A stretch of 64,000 nucleotides of DNA from Ditylenchus dipsaci (GCA_004194705.1 SADC01001336.1:248001-312000); one strand, 5' to 3'; shown: positions 12,400 through 24,873, numbered from the stretch's first letter. The notes: generated from the sequence alone by a model not told the origin. Numbers and translations: made by a program.

Positions 12400-13362
12400 C
12401 TGAAAACACAATTGTAAAAAATTATTTCTTAACAAATCAGACTTATTTAACAAATTTTTAGTTCAGGGTCGTTGACAATGGAGGCTTGGTTAATGATTTG
12501 TATCATATAAACTAAAAATCAAGGTGTGATTTCCCAGCTATAGGCGATGTGTATATAAAGTTAACCCCCCCTTAAAGATTTTTTTATACTTGTTTAAGAT
12601 TGAAAGAGAAATACGATATTTTCTAGGGGTTCCGGTGACATACTTTACTGGATTTCTCAAACATGGCAAAAATTAAATTTTTACACAAAATTGATACACA
12701 AAAGACCCACACATGCCAAATACTGTATAGAGCTTATGTGATATGAATATTGCGGTTTGATGGTATGGTTGGCAAAGCAAATATAGGAGGGCCATATTTT
12801 TCTTTATGGCTACAAATTTTTTTTGGCTACAAACCATGATTAAGGACAGCGATTAAGGACATTTTTTATCGAAACTATTAACTTGAATTTATTTTGGAAA
12901 CACGTTTGAGCCCGGTCTTTCCGCGCGCTGATCTATCCTGTGCCTAAGCCCTACGCCTACTGCATTTCCTATAACAGAAGACCCCTTCTCAATAAAAGAA
13001 TAGTGAATAAGTAATTGAGGTACTTATCTCGTTTTAGCACAATCAATGCCGACCCCTACCCCCTACCTTGCATAAGCCTTAAAAATGTAAACGAGATAAT
13101 TACCGTAAATAGAAATGAAAATTATTTTGGTTAAGGTGATTATGGTTAACAATTGAACATATATCGTTAAGGTGATTATCGTCAATTTTGATTTTTTATT
13201 CTTTTGGTTTGTGGACAATAATCCCTATTTTAAAACTGAGCCCGTTTGTGGTGAAAATAATATTTTGTTCTAATTCTGAGAAGCAAAAGTAGTTTGAATC
13301 ACTGCTACAAATTACTGCCAGAGCAAAAAATAGGACAGCTTTGAAAAAGCTGTCGTCGGAAT

Positions 13363-16300
13363 CTAATTTTGGTTAATATTGTGTTGAGAACCGTGTTTAG
13401 TTGTAGCTTCGAGAATTTCACGTCGAAAAACCTGTTCACTCATGGTATTGGGCAGCATAAAATTGTTATCTTTGATCAATTTTCTCGCTGAGTTCATTGC
13501 TTCACTAAAAAGTTTTGGGAGAATTTGATTTTGAGAAACAGACGGCGGGGTGATAAGGGGATCACCATAATAACTTGATAAGTACAAAAACTTAAAAAAT
13601 TATAGTGAAAAAAGTCGATGACCTCGCTGAGGTACATAAGGTCCGTTAGCTTACCATATAGGCTTGGCACATCCAATGTTGGGCACCATTTCTGCACTCT
13701 TGAAGCTGGACATAATCGGTGAGCTCTGTTCGTTGATGCTGCAAGATAATTTTTTATACAAAAAGTTCAAATTGTTGTAACTAATCTGACCCATTGAGAG
13801 GTGTCCCTGAAGTAGGAGGCACATTCCCTTGTTTGGTCGGCGAACTTGGTTTTGGAGACAGCTGAGCGGGGGTGTCTCGTCTGTGAAGCACAGACTGACC
13901 ATTGGTCATTCTCCGGTCGGCTCCATCCAACTGTCCACCATTGGGTTTCGTAAGGTGGGGAGAGGCTGAAGGATTGCAGCACACTGCTGGAGCTGGAGCT
14001 AAGTCTGCCCCACTCCCGCTCGACGAAATGGACGATCTAAATACACATCTAAATAATATATTTTTCTTAAGTTTTTGTAAGTCTTTCGAAATCTCTTCTG
14101 GCAAAGCATAGCCTAAATCTATAAACAAAAGTTTACAAACAAAATCTTAGATAAAAAAATCTAACAAATTTTAGATCATAAGGTATTTTATGGGCGAAGG
14201 TTAGGCTTCGATTACTCCTGTTTCCGAGCATAGTCGCAGTTATACCAAAATGGATAAAAAACCATCTCGTGAATTAGTGCTGACATTACCGTATTTTCTC
14301 TATTCAACCCCCATGGGGGATTATTTTTCAACCCCTCTCTAGGGTGGAGGATTATTAGAGAGTGAGAAATTATTTTTCAACTAAAAATTCGTTTGAATTT
14401 TTTGAGACCATATCAATTTGTGACTTGGTTCGTTGGTTCGTGATCAATTGAAAGGCGCTGGTCCATAATATTTGTTGGGTGCTCTCCCACCATAAATTTA
14501 TTTTTGTCATATTTTTATGACTCAGGCGGACCTCAAGCCGCATCACACCAATGAGTGAGGAATTTTTCATGCCTTTAAAGCGGGAAGAGCACCAACTTTT
14601 TTTCTGTTGGTACCATATTGTAGCTTAGATCCAGAGCTACGAGATACGCTTCTGATTCAATAGATACTGTTAAGAAAATGTAAATAAAATCGTGCGAACC
14701 CTCACTCGGATCCTTACTTGTTTCGAGCGCGAATTCGAGTGAAAATTCAAGTGAGAATTCATTCCATTCTATCCACATTTTCCCCACAGTATCTATTTAA
14801 TCAATGGCGCATTGGGTATTTCTTGTTCTAAGCCACAAGATGGTACCAATCAGAAGCGTATCTGGTAGCTCTGGATCTAAGCTACTAATGAAGAAAAAAA
14901 GTTAGGGCTCTTCGCGCATCGAAAAACATGAAAAATACCTCACTCATTGAAGATACATCTTCAGACGATGGGTAGGAAAGTGGGGGATTATTTTTCAACC
15001 CTCCTCGGGTGGTGGGGGATTGTTAGAGAAAAACGGTAACTGCGGCTAAAGAAATTAGTTAAAAAAGGTAAGAACCTCATCAAATAGTTTATAGTATAAG
15101 TTCCGCTTAATTATCTCAAGCCCCCTTTATTGACATGCGTTTAAATAGGCAGCAGCATTTACGGCAAGTTTTCAAAATTGATTTGAGCCACGGCTTCTGT
15201 TTTTATTTTCTGCCTTCATAGGTCAGTATTAGTGGTCTATTATTGCTGAGAACCTTATGTCAAACCTTAAAGGACCACGGTTTTTAAGCGCAGCGGCATG
15301 TGCAAAATTTGATTTCGGGGTGGGAGAATATGGACAGTTATCTTTGGTCTCTCACTATGTTTTAACGAGTCTTTTCGAACGTGTTGAAAGAGTACAGGGA
15401 TAGACGAAAGAGAAGTGTCCTCCGCCAATTCAAATTTTCGTCATGCCACTCCGCGCAAAAAACTACGGTTGTAAAACGTAGAGTTTCACGTAGAATTTCA
15501 CGTGAAATTCCACGGAAATAGAAAATCCAAATTTTAGATTTCTGTTGTCTTGAGGTGCATAAGCGCTATATTTTAACACAGTTAACATGGAATTGTGAAA
15601 AAAATTTTAAAGTTTTTAACAGCATTTTGGCGTCTGGCCCTAAAAGTGCGAATTTTTTAGTAGTTTTTCGCATGTTCATCAAAAAATTTAACCCGAGCCG
15701 AAGAGTGAGTTGAAAAAATAAATAAGCATGGGTAACTAATACAGAATCTCATATGTTATTTGGCATACGTGGCTGGGTAACGCTTTTTTGACTTCGGATG
15801 CAAAACAGGGTCGAAGAGAAAGAATGTTTTTTGTCGTTAATACTATCGTGCATCCCAGAATGTCAGCTTCCGTTAAAAAAAATCGTATGATAATACGCGT
15901 TTTAAGAGGGCATAACCAACTTTTATGAAGTTATAAGATTGGGATTAAGAAAATCCGTACTAAATTTAAACTTTTTTTGTCTCAAAAGAAATTTAAAACA
16001 GTCAGGTTTGAATTTTGAGAGCCGTTTGTAAGCAAATTGAGTACGCAAAGCACGATTGTGCTGTCAGAAATTACGCTCTGTCTGTATAGGCGCCGATAGG
16101 CGTCTACTGACCCTCGCTTACAATATTTGTGTTATTAGGGTCGAAAAAGACTCTTACGATGGCTAATTGTTGAACTATTTACACACACTCTAATGTGTTG
16201 TTAAACTTCAATGGGAAGTTGTTTTTTTCATAGTACAATTTTATTATCTTGCACCATCTTTCGAACATACCCCTGCTAAAGCAATCTAAGAAACCGTGGC

Positions 16301-19250
16301 AAAATTGAAGGAGTGAGACAATTTAAATGAAATGGGTAGAATCGATAAGGTTAATCTTTTTTTTGTAGCACAAATACTCTTTTTTGTGGCTAATTTTCAT
16401 TTTGCTTGGTTTTATTAAATTTTCTTATCTTTTTTAAAAGTGATCACACCATCATGTAGCCCCTACGACTCTAGTTTCTAATGACATATTTTTTATCACA
16501 ATGTCACTGCAAAATTCGGTACAAAAAATTAAAAGTATGAAACGTTTTTTTATTTGCTTCATACTTATAATTTTTTGTACCAAATTTCGCAGTGACGTTG
16601 TGATAAACAATACCTCATTAGAAACTTGAGTCGTAGGGCTACATGATGGTGTCATCACTTTTGAAAAAATATTAAAACCAAGCAAAATGAAAATTAGCCA
16701 CAAAAAAGAGTATTTTTGCTACAAAAAAGATTAACCAATCAGTAATTAGATGTGCCGTCATTTGAAATCTTTAATGTACAGGGTGTAACACGAATTGTGG
16801 GAGTTTTAATTTGAATTTTTTTCTTACTTAAGTCAAACATGTTTCAAAAATCTTTTTTTTTGTTCGAAAGCTTACGAAATAGGAAAATCTTTGGTTGTTA
16901 CAGAAATTTGATATTGCATAATTGAGTAAAGTAATTAGAGTTGTACAATTGTCCGGACAAATAGGACAAATTCGGACAAATAGGGACAAATAGAAAATTT
17001 CCAACCTAACTTTATAACATCAAAGCCAAACAAAAAATCTTTCAATATCATTAATAAAACACTCAAATCTATATAATTATAACAAGTAAAACAAACTTAC
17101 TTTTGGCAAACTTCACGAGTCATGGCTAACCAATCGCATACACAATTCTTATTCAAGCCGGCTTCTTTCATAACTTGCTTGTTGGAGTAGCTTTAGTAAA
17201 GAATACGTTTCCATCTTTCGACTTGGTGTACCTGTTGCTTTTTTTGCGAAAAACACCTTGGTCCCCTTGTTCATTATGGTTATTGTAACATTGGGATTAT
17301 GGTGATCAGGGTGAATATGGTTAACATGATCACCTTAAAAACAACAGGAGGGACTAAGGCAATAAATTGAAACGCATTCTTTACTAGACCCCTTGTTGGA
17401 GTAGTCACTTGTCCACATGTAGAATACAAATAAAAAGAACGAAAAACTATAGGAAAAGATTTGTAGGGAAAGATTTTAACAGAACTCGATGACTTAAGAC
17501 TGAAAAACGCCAAAGACAATGGTGGGAAAAACAACAGGGGGATCGATCTCGATCTCCGTATATAACCCCTCGCGACTTCTTTCTTTGGGGGTATATAAAG
17601 TCAAAGATTTACACTAGCCCAGTGCCAAGCCTAGAAGCATACCTGCACGCTGAGAAAATCGGCGCCGGGCGCCGACCCAGGCGCCGGGTCTACTAAAAAT
17701 CGGCGCCGGCGCCACAATTAATTCGGCGCCGGGCGTCGGCGCCGGCGCCGACGCCTAAAAGAGGAAATACGGCGCCAGGCGCCGGCATCAAGCCATTTTT
17801 GTGAATAAAATAATAGAATGTAACAAAGACGAATCTAACATTTTATGTTTTTAAATAGAAATTTTGGGGTATAGACGTTTCTCGAAAATGAAACTTTTTC
17901 ATTTTCGAGAAACGTTTCTCGAATTTGAAACTCAAAAGAGTAAAATATCTCTAGGTGTATACCTTATTTAGACATATCAAGGGTATTTGGCTGAATGTGA
18001 TGGCCAAAGTCCAGCATATTCCACATTGCGGGGGTTAGGGGTTAACACATGTATGTACGCTTATCCCTTGCAATGTGGAGTGTGCTGCTCTTTGGCCGCG
18101 AAGCGGCCAAATACCCTTGGTATGTCTAAATAAGTATCTTTACAGGTATACATATATACCCCTAGAGATATTTTACTCTTTTGAGTTTCAAATTCGAGAA
18201 ACGTTTCTCGAAAATGAAAAAAGTTTCATTTTCGAGAAACGTCTATGCACCGAAATTTTTTGTATTAGGAATAGCAACAATTATGAGAAATTAAAAATTT
18301 ATCATGTTGCGGTTATAAACAAGCATTGTTTTGCTTTTTAAAAATACTGGGCCAGTGGAGCTTTTTCTGCCGGCTGTCAACATAACTGTTATGCTGAACA
18401 TACGCTCAGCAGCTGCAGTACTTGCGGGAATAGCTAATAAATCATTGGCTATTTTCGTCAAAGATGGGTATGCCTACAATTTGTATATCTATTTTTTTAA
18501 GTATTTTTGTATCACATTGTCAAGACAGCTGAAATCTTAACATTCAGGCGCCGGCGCCGGCGCCCGACTGTTAAGATTTTTTAGCCGGCGCCGGCGCCCG
18601 TGCAGGTATGCCTAGAAGAACTGAGAGAAAGAATTTAGAGCGCTTTCCGTCAAATGCCCTAAGAAGTGGTGAATTGAAGCATCGAAAGCTATAAAAGATG
18701 GCCAAATCAGATCGCCGAAAATGAAGGTCGCCATATCGAAGCAAGTTAATTATCTTTGTAATAAGTGTTGTTCTATATGTTGAAATAAAATTTTTGACTT
18801 CATTTCTAAGCTCACAATCAGAGCTTTCTATCAAAGTTAAAATTAGACTGTTATGATGTAAAAACTAAGTAAAAAGTCAATTCTGAGCTCGTCTAAATTT
18901 AAAAAGTCCAAAAACGACCCTTAACTTCAAGAGCCCCACTACTTTACTCAATTATGAAATATCGAATTTCTGTAACAACCAAAAATTACTCAAGAAACCA
19001 AGAATTACTCCAAAGAGTACAACATTAGACAAAAGAGAAGTGTCCCCCGCCAATTCAAATTTTGCACATGCCGCTGCGCGCAAAAACCATGGTCCTTTAA
19101 GTAAGAAAAAAATTCAAATTAAAACTCTCGCAATTCGTGTTACACCCTGTATAAACCCAACTTTTACTAACCGTTTGTTGGCTATCCCTGTGCCAAATGC
19201 AGTGTTGTTGGGGGTCGCTGGATTGGCTATGTCCTGGTTGCTGAATGTCC
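13363..19250 (-). CDS. 3' exons of an unidentified Ser/Pro/Asn-rich protein
   Basis: Exons on the minus strand: 19250-19172, 14036-13791, 13738-13655, 13573-13363 (stop 13365-13363). Phases match at every junction (2, 2, 2) with GT-AG sites (donor GTTAGT for the first, GTAAGC for the third). The first exon reads TFSNQDIANPATPNNTAFG; the second is rich in Ser, Pro and Gly (SSISSSGSGADLAPAP, later SPKPSSPTK); the last ends with a more ordered part containing RKLIKDNNFMLP, FRREILEATTKHG. Nothing identifies the family; composition suggests an intrinsically disordered cytoplasmic or nuclear protein with a short folded C-terminal end. The roughly 5.1 kb intron holds the nested transposon stack at 16779-19150. 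Upstream exons were not found. Linking the 19 kb exon to the others rests only on phase and composition and is less sure than the three clustered exons. Confidence 0.5.
14289..15036. mobile_element. TA-site element with CCGTATTT ends (family E), copy 1
   Basis: Left end TA|CCGTATTTTCTCT at 14287, right end GAGAAAAACGG|TA at 15037. Subterminal parts repeat GGGGGATTATTTTTCAACCC. The TA duplication fits Tc1/mariner-type insertion. No coding capacity. Confidence 0.65.
15271..15474. mobile_element. Family A TTAA-site element, copy 3 (decayed right end)
   Basis: Left end AGGACCACGG after TTAA at 15267-15270; internal CTCTCACT and GTGTCC hairpin halves as in other copies; the right end is degenerate (AACTACGGTTGT). 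Confidence 0.6.
16359..16730. repeat. Palindrome with arms of about 170 bases
   Basis: Left arm from TAGCACAAATACTCTTTTTT, right arm ending AAAAAGAGTATTTTTGCTAC; ATTTTCATTTTGCTTGG and ACATGATGGTG-type segments mirror each other. Arms differ at scattered bases. Non-coding; class unknown. Confidence 0.65.
17190..17391. mobile_element. Short relative of the Merlin-like transposon
   Basis: Left GCTTTAGTAAAGAATACGTTT and right AAACGCATTCTTTACTAG resemble the ends of the element at 32485-33649, with CTTGGTCCCC inside. Flanked by CTTGTTGGAGTA at 17178-17189 and 17392-17403. No coding sequence remains. Confidence 0.6.
17638..18610. mobile_element. hAT-like element with GGCGCC arms, containing another foldback
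   Basis: Ends CATACCTGCACG and inverse, flanked by perfect 8-bp CCTAGAAG (17630-17637 and 18611-18618). Shares the CATACCTGCA ends with 2520-3260, so both belong to one family. Arms are GGCGCCGGGCGCC-type repeats. The centre, about 17870-18250, is a separate palindrome built on CGTTTCTCGAAAATGAAAC and AAATACCCTTG. Confidence 0.85.
19000..19096. mobile_element. Right half of a family A TTAA-site element
   Basis: CCGCTGCGCGCAAAAACCATG and GGTCCT before TTAA at 19097-19100. The equivalent place in the left arm of the 16779-19150 element is an uninterrupted TTAA, which shows the pre-insertion target. The other end is missing. Confidence 0.6.
19172..19250 (-). CDS. Exon of the Ser/Pro/Asn-rich gene
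   Basis: Acceptor TTGCTTGCAG and donor ACG|GTTAGT on the minus strand bound 79 bases reading TFSNQDIANPATPNNTAFG, TGIANK. It ends in phase 2 like the following exon's requirement at 14036. The plus strand is also open here but has no matching splice pair. Confidence 0.45.
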
Positions 19251-19563
19251 CTGCAAGCAACTTCCGTTAGTTAATCCAAAGACACAGGTTCAGACTAAAA
19301 AATATTACGGCTCAGTCTGCATCCCATAGCATACTTCGGAAGCACTTAGAATTTCAGACAATCTTGTAGCCAATTATTTCCGCCAACCAACCAATAATAT
19401 AATTGTGTATTTATGCCAATATTGTGCCTGCTTCACTAATTTTTCATTTTTGTGCCCTAAAAATTATATTTAGTCACAAAAGATGTTAAATTACTCAAAA
19501 CAGCGACAATTGTGTTCCGGAAAAACCCAATTATTTGTGCAATTCCTATACAACAACAAATAA

Positions 19564-19917
19564 ATGGATAAATACAAAACACATGCATTTACCAGGAATG
19601 AAGTAATTGAGTTATTTTTTCGAAAACAATTATTATCTTTTGGATGGAAGGAGAAAAGTAGTAATAAATATAGAGATGGGTCTAGAGCACGGCATGTATC
19701 CATACTTTATTTAAGGTCCATAATTTATTTAAAAGAGAGGTTCTCTAATTTTGAACTTTTTCATAAGGAAGATTGTTACCTCGATTTGTTTGAGATTTCT
19801 GCTAAGAGCGTATTCGTATCTACATTTTTTTCAACAACTTTTGTTTTTATTGTTTGCTGTTTGATGTGTTGGTTGCCATTAAATAGCCCACTAAAGTTAA
19901 CCGGCGCCAAAAAGTGA
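19564..19917 (+). other. 117-codon open frame running into an inverted repeat
   Basis: ATG at 19564 opens a frame with charged first 80 residues and a hydrophobic stretch near the end (TTFVFIVCCLMCWL). Its last 50 codons lie in the left arm of the inverted repeat 19764-20372, so the frame crosses a repeat boundary, which argues against a conserved gene. Left as unassigned. Confidence 0.2.
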
Positions 19918-20372
19918 CTGTTTCGCAACCACTATTCCTTTTTTTTAATTTTTAAAAATATGGTATTTTTTTCTAACCACATTCTCAGCCTTTCCGACAA
20001 CGTTTTTACATTTTACTTGATTAAAACAATGAGCAAAATTCAAATTCGATGAGGAAAGTGAATTTTGTGTATTTTAGCGGTGAAAAAGGTGTATTTTGCT
20101 AGAATTTTTTGCGTCGAGAAAAAATATTTTTTTATGATTTTCAAGTGTTTCGCGGTGAGAAAAAATACCATATTTTAAAAAATTAAAAAAATAAATAAAA
20201 GTGGTTTACCAGTTACTCTAAACAGCTATTTTTTGGCAGTGGTCAACTTCAATAAGCTATTTAATGGCAAAAGACACATCAAAACAGCAAACAGTAAAAA
20301 CAAAAGTTTTTCAAAAAAACATGTAGATTACGAATATGCTCTTAGCAAAAACCTCAAACAAATCGAGGTAAC
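19764..20372. repeat. Inverted repeat with 160-base arms
   Basis: Arms 19764-19920 and 20208-20372 (CTCGATTTGTTTGAG against CTCAAACAAATCGAG). The loop contains mirrored AT-rich sequence around TTTTCTCACC/GGTGAAAAA motifs. Class unknown. Confidence 0.6.
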
Positions 20373-21229
20373 AGGCAAAAGTTTTAAATTAGAAAACCTC
20401 TTTTTCTAAGATTTTTGCTAGATTGTCAAGATCGTTATTTTGGTACTGCTTTAGTCCCCCATACTCAGATTTTTTGAAAAGTGACTCAAAATCACCACCT
20501 GAACTCCTTTTTACTGCACAACAAGATACGAAGGGGGCCCCCGAAGGGGGCTTGGTTGCTTGGGGTTGAGATGCGCACACCCACATACCTTAGACGCAAA
20601 TCACTCGAAAGTGACTCTGGATGCATGAAAACATATGCATACCAGAGTTTATTTATGCGGTAGCCCCCAAAAAGTAAAAACCTGTTCAAAGTCTATCATC
20701 TTTACCGATATTTTGCTTACAAAAAGTTAAAATTTGGTCAAAAATACCCTAAAAAGACCATTTACCCTCAAAGAGTGGGTGTCAAATTTTTTTGACAAGA
20801 TTTAATGTTTTTATTCAAAAAGTGTTTAGATATGCTTCTAGTATCTTCCTGTGCCATACGTACAGCGCTATTATTAAAAAATAACTCTTGTAAAATAAAT
20901 CTAACACAAATAACACCATTTTGGGAGGCTTCCAAGTGCTAATTCAAAGTGTCCAAAACATTCTCTAATCAGTTGACAAATAGAATCATACAAGCGACAT
21001 AAAACAGCGAATTCAGTCAGCAGTTTAATCAATTTTCCTTCTCCAACAATAGACAGTTAAATAATATAAGGGCCGTGGAAAGAATAAAAAAAGGTAGCCC
21101 AAACTGACTCCCCTCACCAGCGTACCAAGAAAAAGAAAAAAGGCCAAATATAATTGTGACTCAAAAATATAAAGAAATGGGCTCCACAAAAAGCGTTTAA
21201 TTTTGCCCACATACGCCAATTTTAATCCA

Positions 21230-21930
21230 ATTTTTATTGGGCTAACTGCCTGGCACCACCAGAAAAGCTGCCAAAAGCAGCAGGTCATTCGAATTATTAG
21301 GTTAGGCAAACAGGCAAGCTGGCTGCCTAGAAAGTGTTTGTTCTGCTATTCTTTTGGTCGAGAAAAATGCAATAGGGATGAACTATCACGGCTGAATGTG
21401 TTTTGTGACAACTGAGCCACATCTTCGAGCTCTTCCTTACATGCGCTTGCCTAACCTGCTCTTATTGATTCGCGTAAGGTGAAAAAATATCAAAACAAGT
21501 AACAAACAGCAAAAAAATCGAATTCAAAAAGGCTTGAATTCCAAAGACATACGTACTTGATAAACTGTGCAAATTAGGTCATGTGGCAGCCTTGTTTGAC
21601 AATAGAGAAGAACAAAATAGAACAATCAAAAAAAAACCCCCACAGCGAACCAAGGTAAGGAATGGACCGGATTGGACACTTTAGCCGACTGATCTATCTT
21701 CAGCTAAAAGATATGTATGAAAACTACCGTTAGTCTTTTTCGCCATAGACCATTATGCCATTGTATATCGATAGATTCGACCTCAGCACTATACAACACT
21801 CAATAATTCCAACAAGTACCGAAAAGCTGCCAGAAGCAGGCGGCCAGGCTCATTATTAGGCAGTAGACTGGCAAGCTACCCAAGAGGATGTGCCCTGCTA
21901 GCCTTCTGGTTGCGAAAGCACACATCCGCT
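21230..21930. repeat. Two diverged direct copies of a 100-base segment
   Basis: About 21255-21345 (AAAAGCTGCCAAAAGCAGCAG ... TTATTAGG...CAAGCTGGC) resembles 21825-21925 (AAAAGCTGCCAGAAGCAGGCG). On the minus strand both can encode a CFWQLF-containing stretch, but neither frame continues convincingly. They may be exons of a decayed gene or repeats. Confidence 0.35.
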
Positions 21931-22397
21931 CTTTTTCAATTATAGCTGGCTAATTTTTATTGAAGAGGAACACATGCGACCGGCAAAATAAGTGAGAGTA
22001 TCCATCCTTCACTATTTTCAATTCAATTTTTCTCTTTGGAGGATGGCTGATGCCCGTTAAATTAGCCAAGACTGCTTGGCTGCTTTATTTAGGACGCAAT
22101 TTTTGACTTTCATTTCCTTTTTCGGCTGGTGCTGCCTTGTTTGGGGTGGATTGCCTCAAAGAGAAAATGAAAATGGCTCGTAGAAAAAATTGAAAAACAC
22201 CTAATTAGGCATTTTCGCTACTAGATACAGCCTTTTGGCTAAAAATTTTGGTTTTTTTGAGGTGCGAAAAAATATTTCAACATAAATTTTTTCGAATTTT
22301 TCGCTTATATTTTCGGCGCCCAGACATTGTCCATTTAAAAAAATGTCGCGCGACAAAATATTTTTTAAAGAAAATGTCGGCTACATTGTCCTTTTTT

Positions 22398-22862
22398 TAG
22401 TGTTGCGTAGTTTTGCGGTTAAAACCGCAAAACCGCACCGCAAATTCTGAGAAAAACCGCACCGCAAAACCGCCCGCACTAACACGTAAAGCGAAAAACC
22501 GCGATTAACCGCATCTCGAAAAACTGTTGTATCAATGCTAACATACTTGTAGTATGTAGTCAATACTGTCTACTGTTTATCTATTGGTGTTCGTGTTCCA
22601 ATTTTTTGGTTATGTCTCACAACGTCTGTAAGATTTCCAAATTTAAAATCGGGCACAACATGAAGAATCTCTAGGGTCGTTCTCTCTGCGTCTAGTATGC
22701 TGTATACCTTATACTGTAGTTTTTTTTAACTTTTATTATAATGAAGTATCTGTAAAAAAATTTACTCGAAAAAACCGCAAAACCGTGGTTAAACCACAAA
22801 CCGCGAATTCTGAGAAAAACCGCACCGCAAAACCGCCCGTAACCCCTGTCCACAACACCAGT
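22398..22862. mobile_element. hAT-like element with ACCGCAAAACCGC repeats
   Basis: Left TTAGTGTTGCGTAGTTTTGC and right CACAACACCAG ends are inverse-related; blocks of AAAACCGCACCGCAAAACCG stand at both ends around a unique centre. No clear target duplication. Confidence 0.5.
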
Positions 22863-24734
22863 TTCTATATAGTGGTTTGACTGCAGTGGCTTTTTTGCCC
22901 AGTTCCAGTGACCAAAACGCGGTAGAATACCCTAATATAAGATGGTTTAGCTTGGTCCCCCAAGGCAAAAAAAGTCCAATTTTGACCAAAAATTTTTTAT
23001 CCGAAAACATGTTTTTTCACCTTATAACGACCTGGGAAGCTCAAAAGTGGTCAAAACACGACTTCGGGACATGACCGGACAACGAACTCTTGCCAACGCC
23101 TCCATTTTCTTAAATAACATGGGCCCTAACCATTTTGCTTTTTCAATTTTAGTTAACCACCCAAAAATTGTTCGGAAGTTTGAAAAAATATTCTCTCACA
23201 GGAATTATCAGAAGTTATACGGTAATTAGGATAACAAAAAAAATTAATTAAAAAACGTTGTAACAAGACTTATCACGTTTTTAGAAGTTTGAAAATTGGT
23301 GCAGATCATTAATTTTATGATCACAAACAACAGCTGATTGACGAAGAAACAGAAAATGAGAAAAAGAGAAAAAAAAGAAAGTGTTGCCAAACACTTTAAT
23401 CCAATCAAAAGCCCTCTGCTAATGACGTAAAAAGATTTTGATTAGCTTAGAATAACTTTTGGGATAAAATCGCGAAAAAAATATATGGAAACCGTACAAA
23501 AAAACTTTTACAGAAATCATGAAAGAGTTTCGTAAAAGTCGGTTTGGGAAGATTTGTTCGATTTCAAGCTTCCTGAACGTGAGACAGCTTTTGGTCATAA
23601 TTCGGCTAAAACATAGTTTCAAAACTAAGAAAAGTTTTAAATGGGCATGCCAACGCTAACAGGAGTTAATAATTAAAAAAATTTCGTCTAGTCATTGAAG
23701 TTCTGTACGGATTTCACAACTTGGTTTCTAACAAAACCACGCCTAAAATTAAATTCTAGGCCATGTTCTGTTAGAAACCAAGTTGAGCAATACGTACATG
23801 AGTTCAGTGATTACGAAAGTTTTTTGGATTCCCAGGCGCCGCCTCTTATTAGTGCGGACATGCCCCGTTTAATTTACCCAAAATTCAAGCTCTCGCACCT
23901 GAAAAAATGTTCCACACAGCCTGTTCCACGCAAAAACATGTTCGAGTCCGTCCTAACGTACAGATAACCGCAAAATTTTCAAGCTTTTCAAACGCTCATA
24001 CGTTTTGTAGAAGTCGAATTTTTTCAAACGATTCTTGCAGTCGTTTTAGAAAAATTTACAGTGTGTTTGGTGGTAAAACAGCGATCGGGTACACATTGTG
24101 ATTGGGTACAGCGATTGGGTATAGTCTAAAAATTAGTTTCGAACTTATTTAGTACCACCGTTTTTTTAATTTTTTTTCACTTAATCTTAGCCTTAGGCAC
24201 AAGCTAGACCAGCGCTCGTTAGGATGATCTCAATCAAGTAATTTTTTTGAAGTCTTTTTGATTTTTGGGCGCTAGTGTAGAAAACACCCCCTCCCATAAA
24301 TTTTTCCTTATAAAATAGCTGTAACTGCCCTTGTTTTAGGCTTGGGCTTAACAGATGGGCTCAAATGGGCTAAGATGTATGTTAGCCGGAACTCAAAAAT
24401 ATTAAGACTCTTTTGCGGGCTCTGTTTCATATATTTCGGTACTTTTTAAGATTGTTTTAAAGGGTTCTTTAGAGGGTTACGTGTTCAAAATTTGTCCCCG
24501 CCAATTCAAAAACTTTTCCGAATCATTAAACTTCTGTACGTACTTTACCGTACGGAAGTTCAACTTGGTTTTTAACAAAACAAGGCCTGGAATCTAAAAG
24601 CATGTTTTTTGACTATAAAGGAAAAAATATGCAGAGTATCCGATACTAGGGTCGATTTTTTCAACCATAAAAGACTAAAATTTGTTTATAGAGACTATAT
24701 TTCTAAATGCATGAATTTCCATTTTTAAACTTAA

Positions 24735-24873
24735 AGCTACGTTCACATACTGCGACTCCGCCTCCGCCTCCGACTACTCCTGAATATGTGAACACCTGCG
24801 CCTCCGCCTCCGACTTTCGTGTTCACATAGGTAGTCGGAGTCGGAGGCGGAGTCGCAGTATGTGAACGTAGCT
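24735..24873. mobile_element. 139-bp foldback element with CTCCGCCTC arms
   Basis: Ends AGCTACGTTCACATACTGCG and perfect inverse, flanked by TAA (24732-24734 and 24874-24876). The arms repeat CTCCGCCTCCGACT. A TAA duplication fits Harbinger-like insertion. Confidence 0.75.

Larger units (their letters stand above)
16779..19150. mobile_element. CAGGGTG-ended mariner-like element, split by nested insertions
   Basis: Left CAGGGTGTAACACGAATTG at 16779 and inverse CAATTCGTGTTACACCCTG ending 19150, each next to TA. The arms match for about 160 bases, including TTGGTTGTTACAGAAATT, once the later insertions are removed: a Merlin-like MITE (17190-17391), a hAT-like element (17638-18610) and half of a family A element (to 19096). 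It fills the long intron of the minus-strand gene. Confidence 0.7.

Noticed and set aside
21025..21309. 94-codon hydrophobic minus-strand frame
   Set aside because: Its first part belongs to the duplicated 100-base segment, and the second copy does not keep the frame; the hydrophobicity reflects T-rich sequence.
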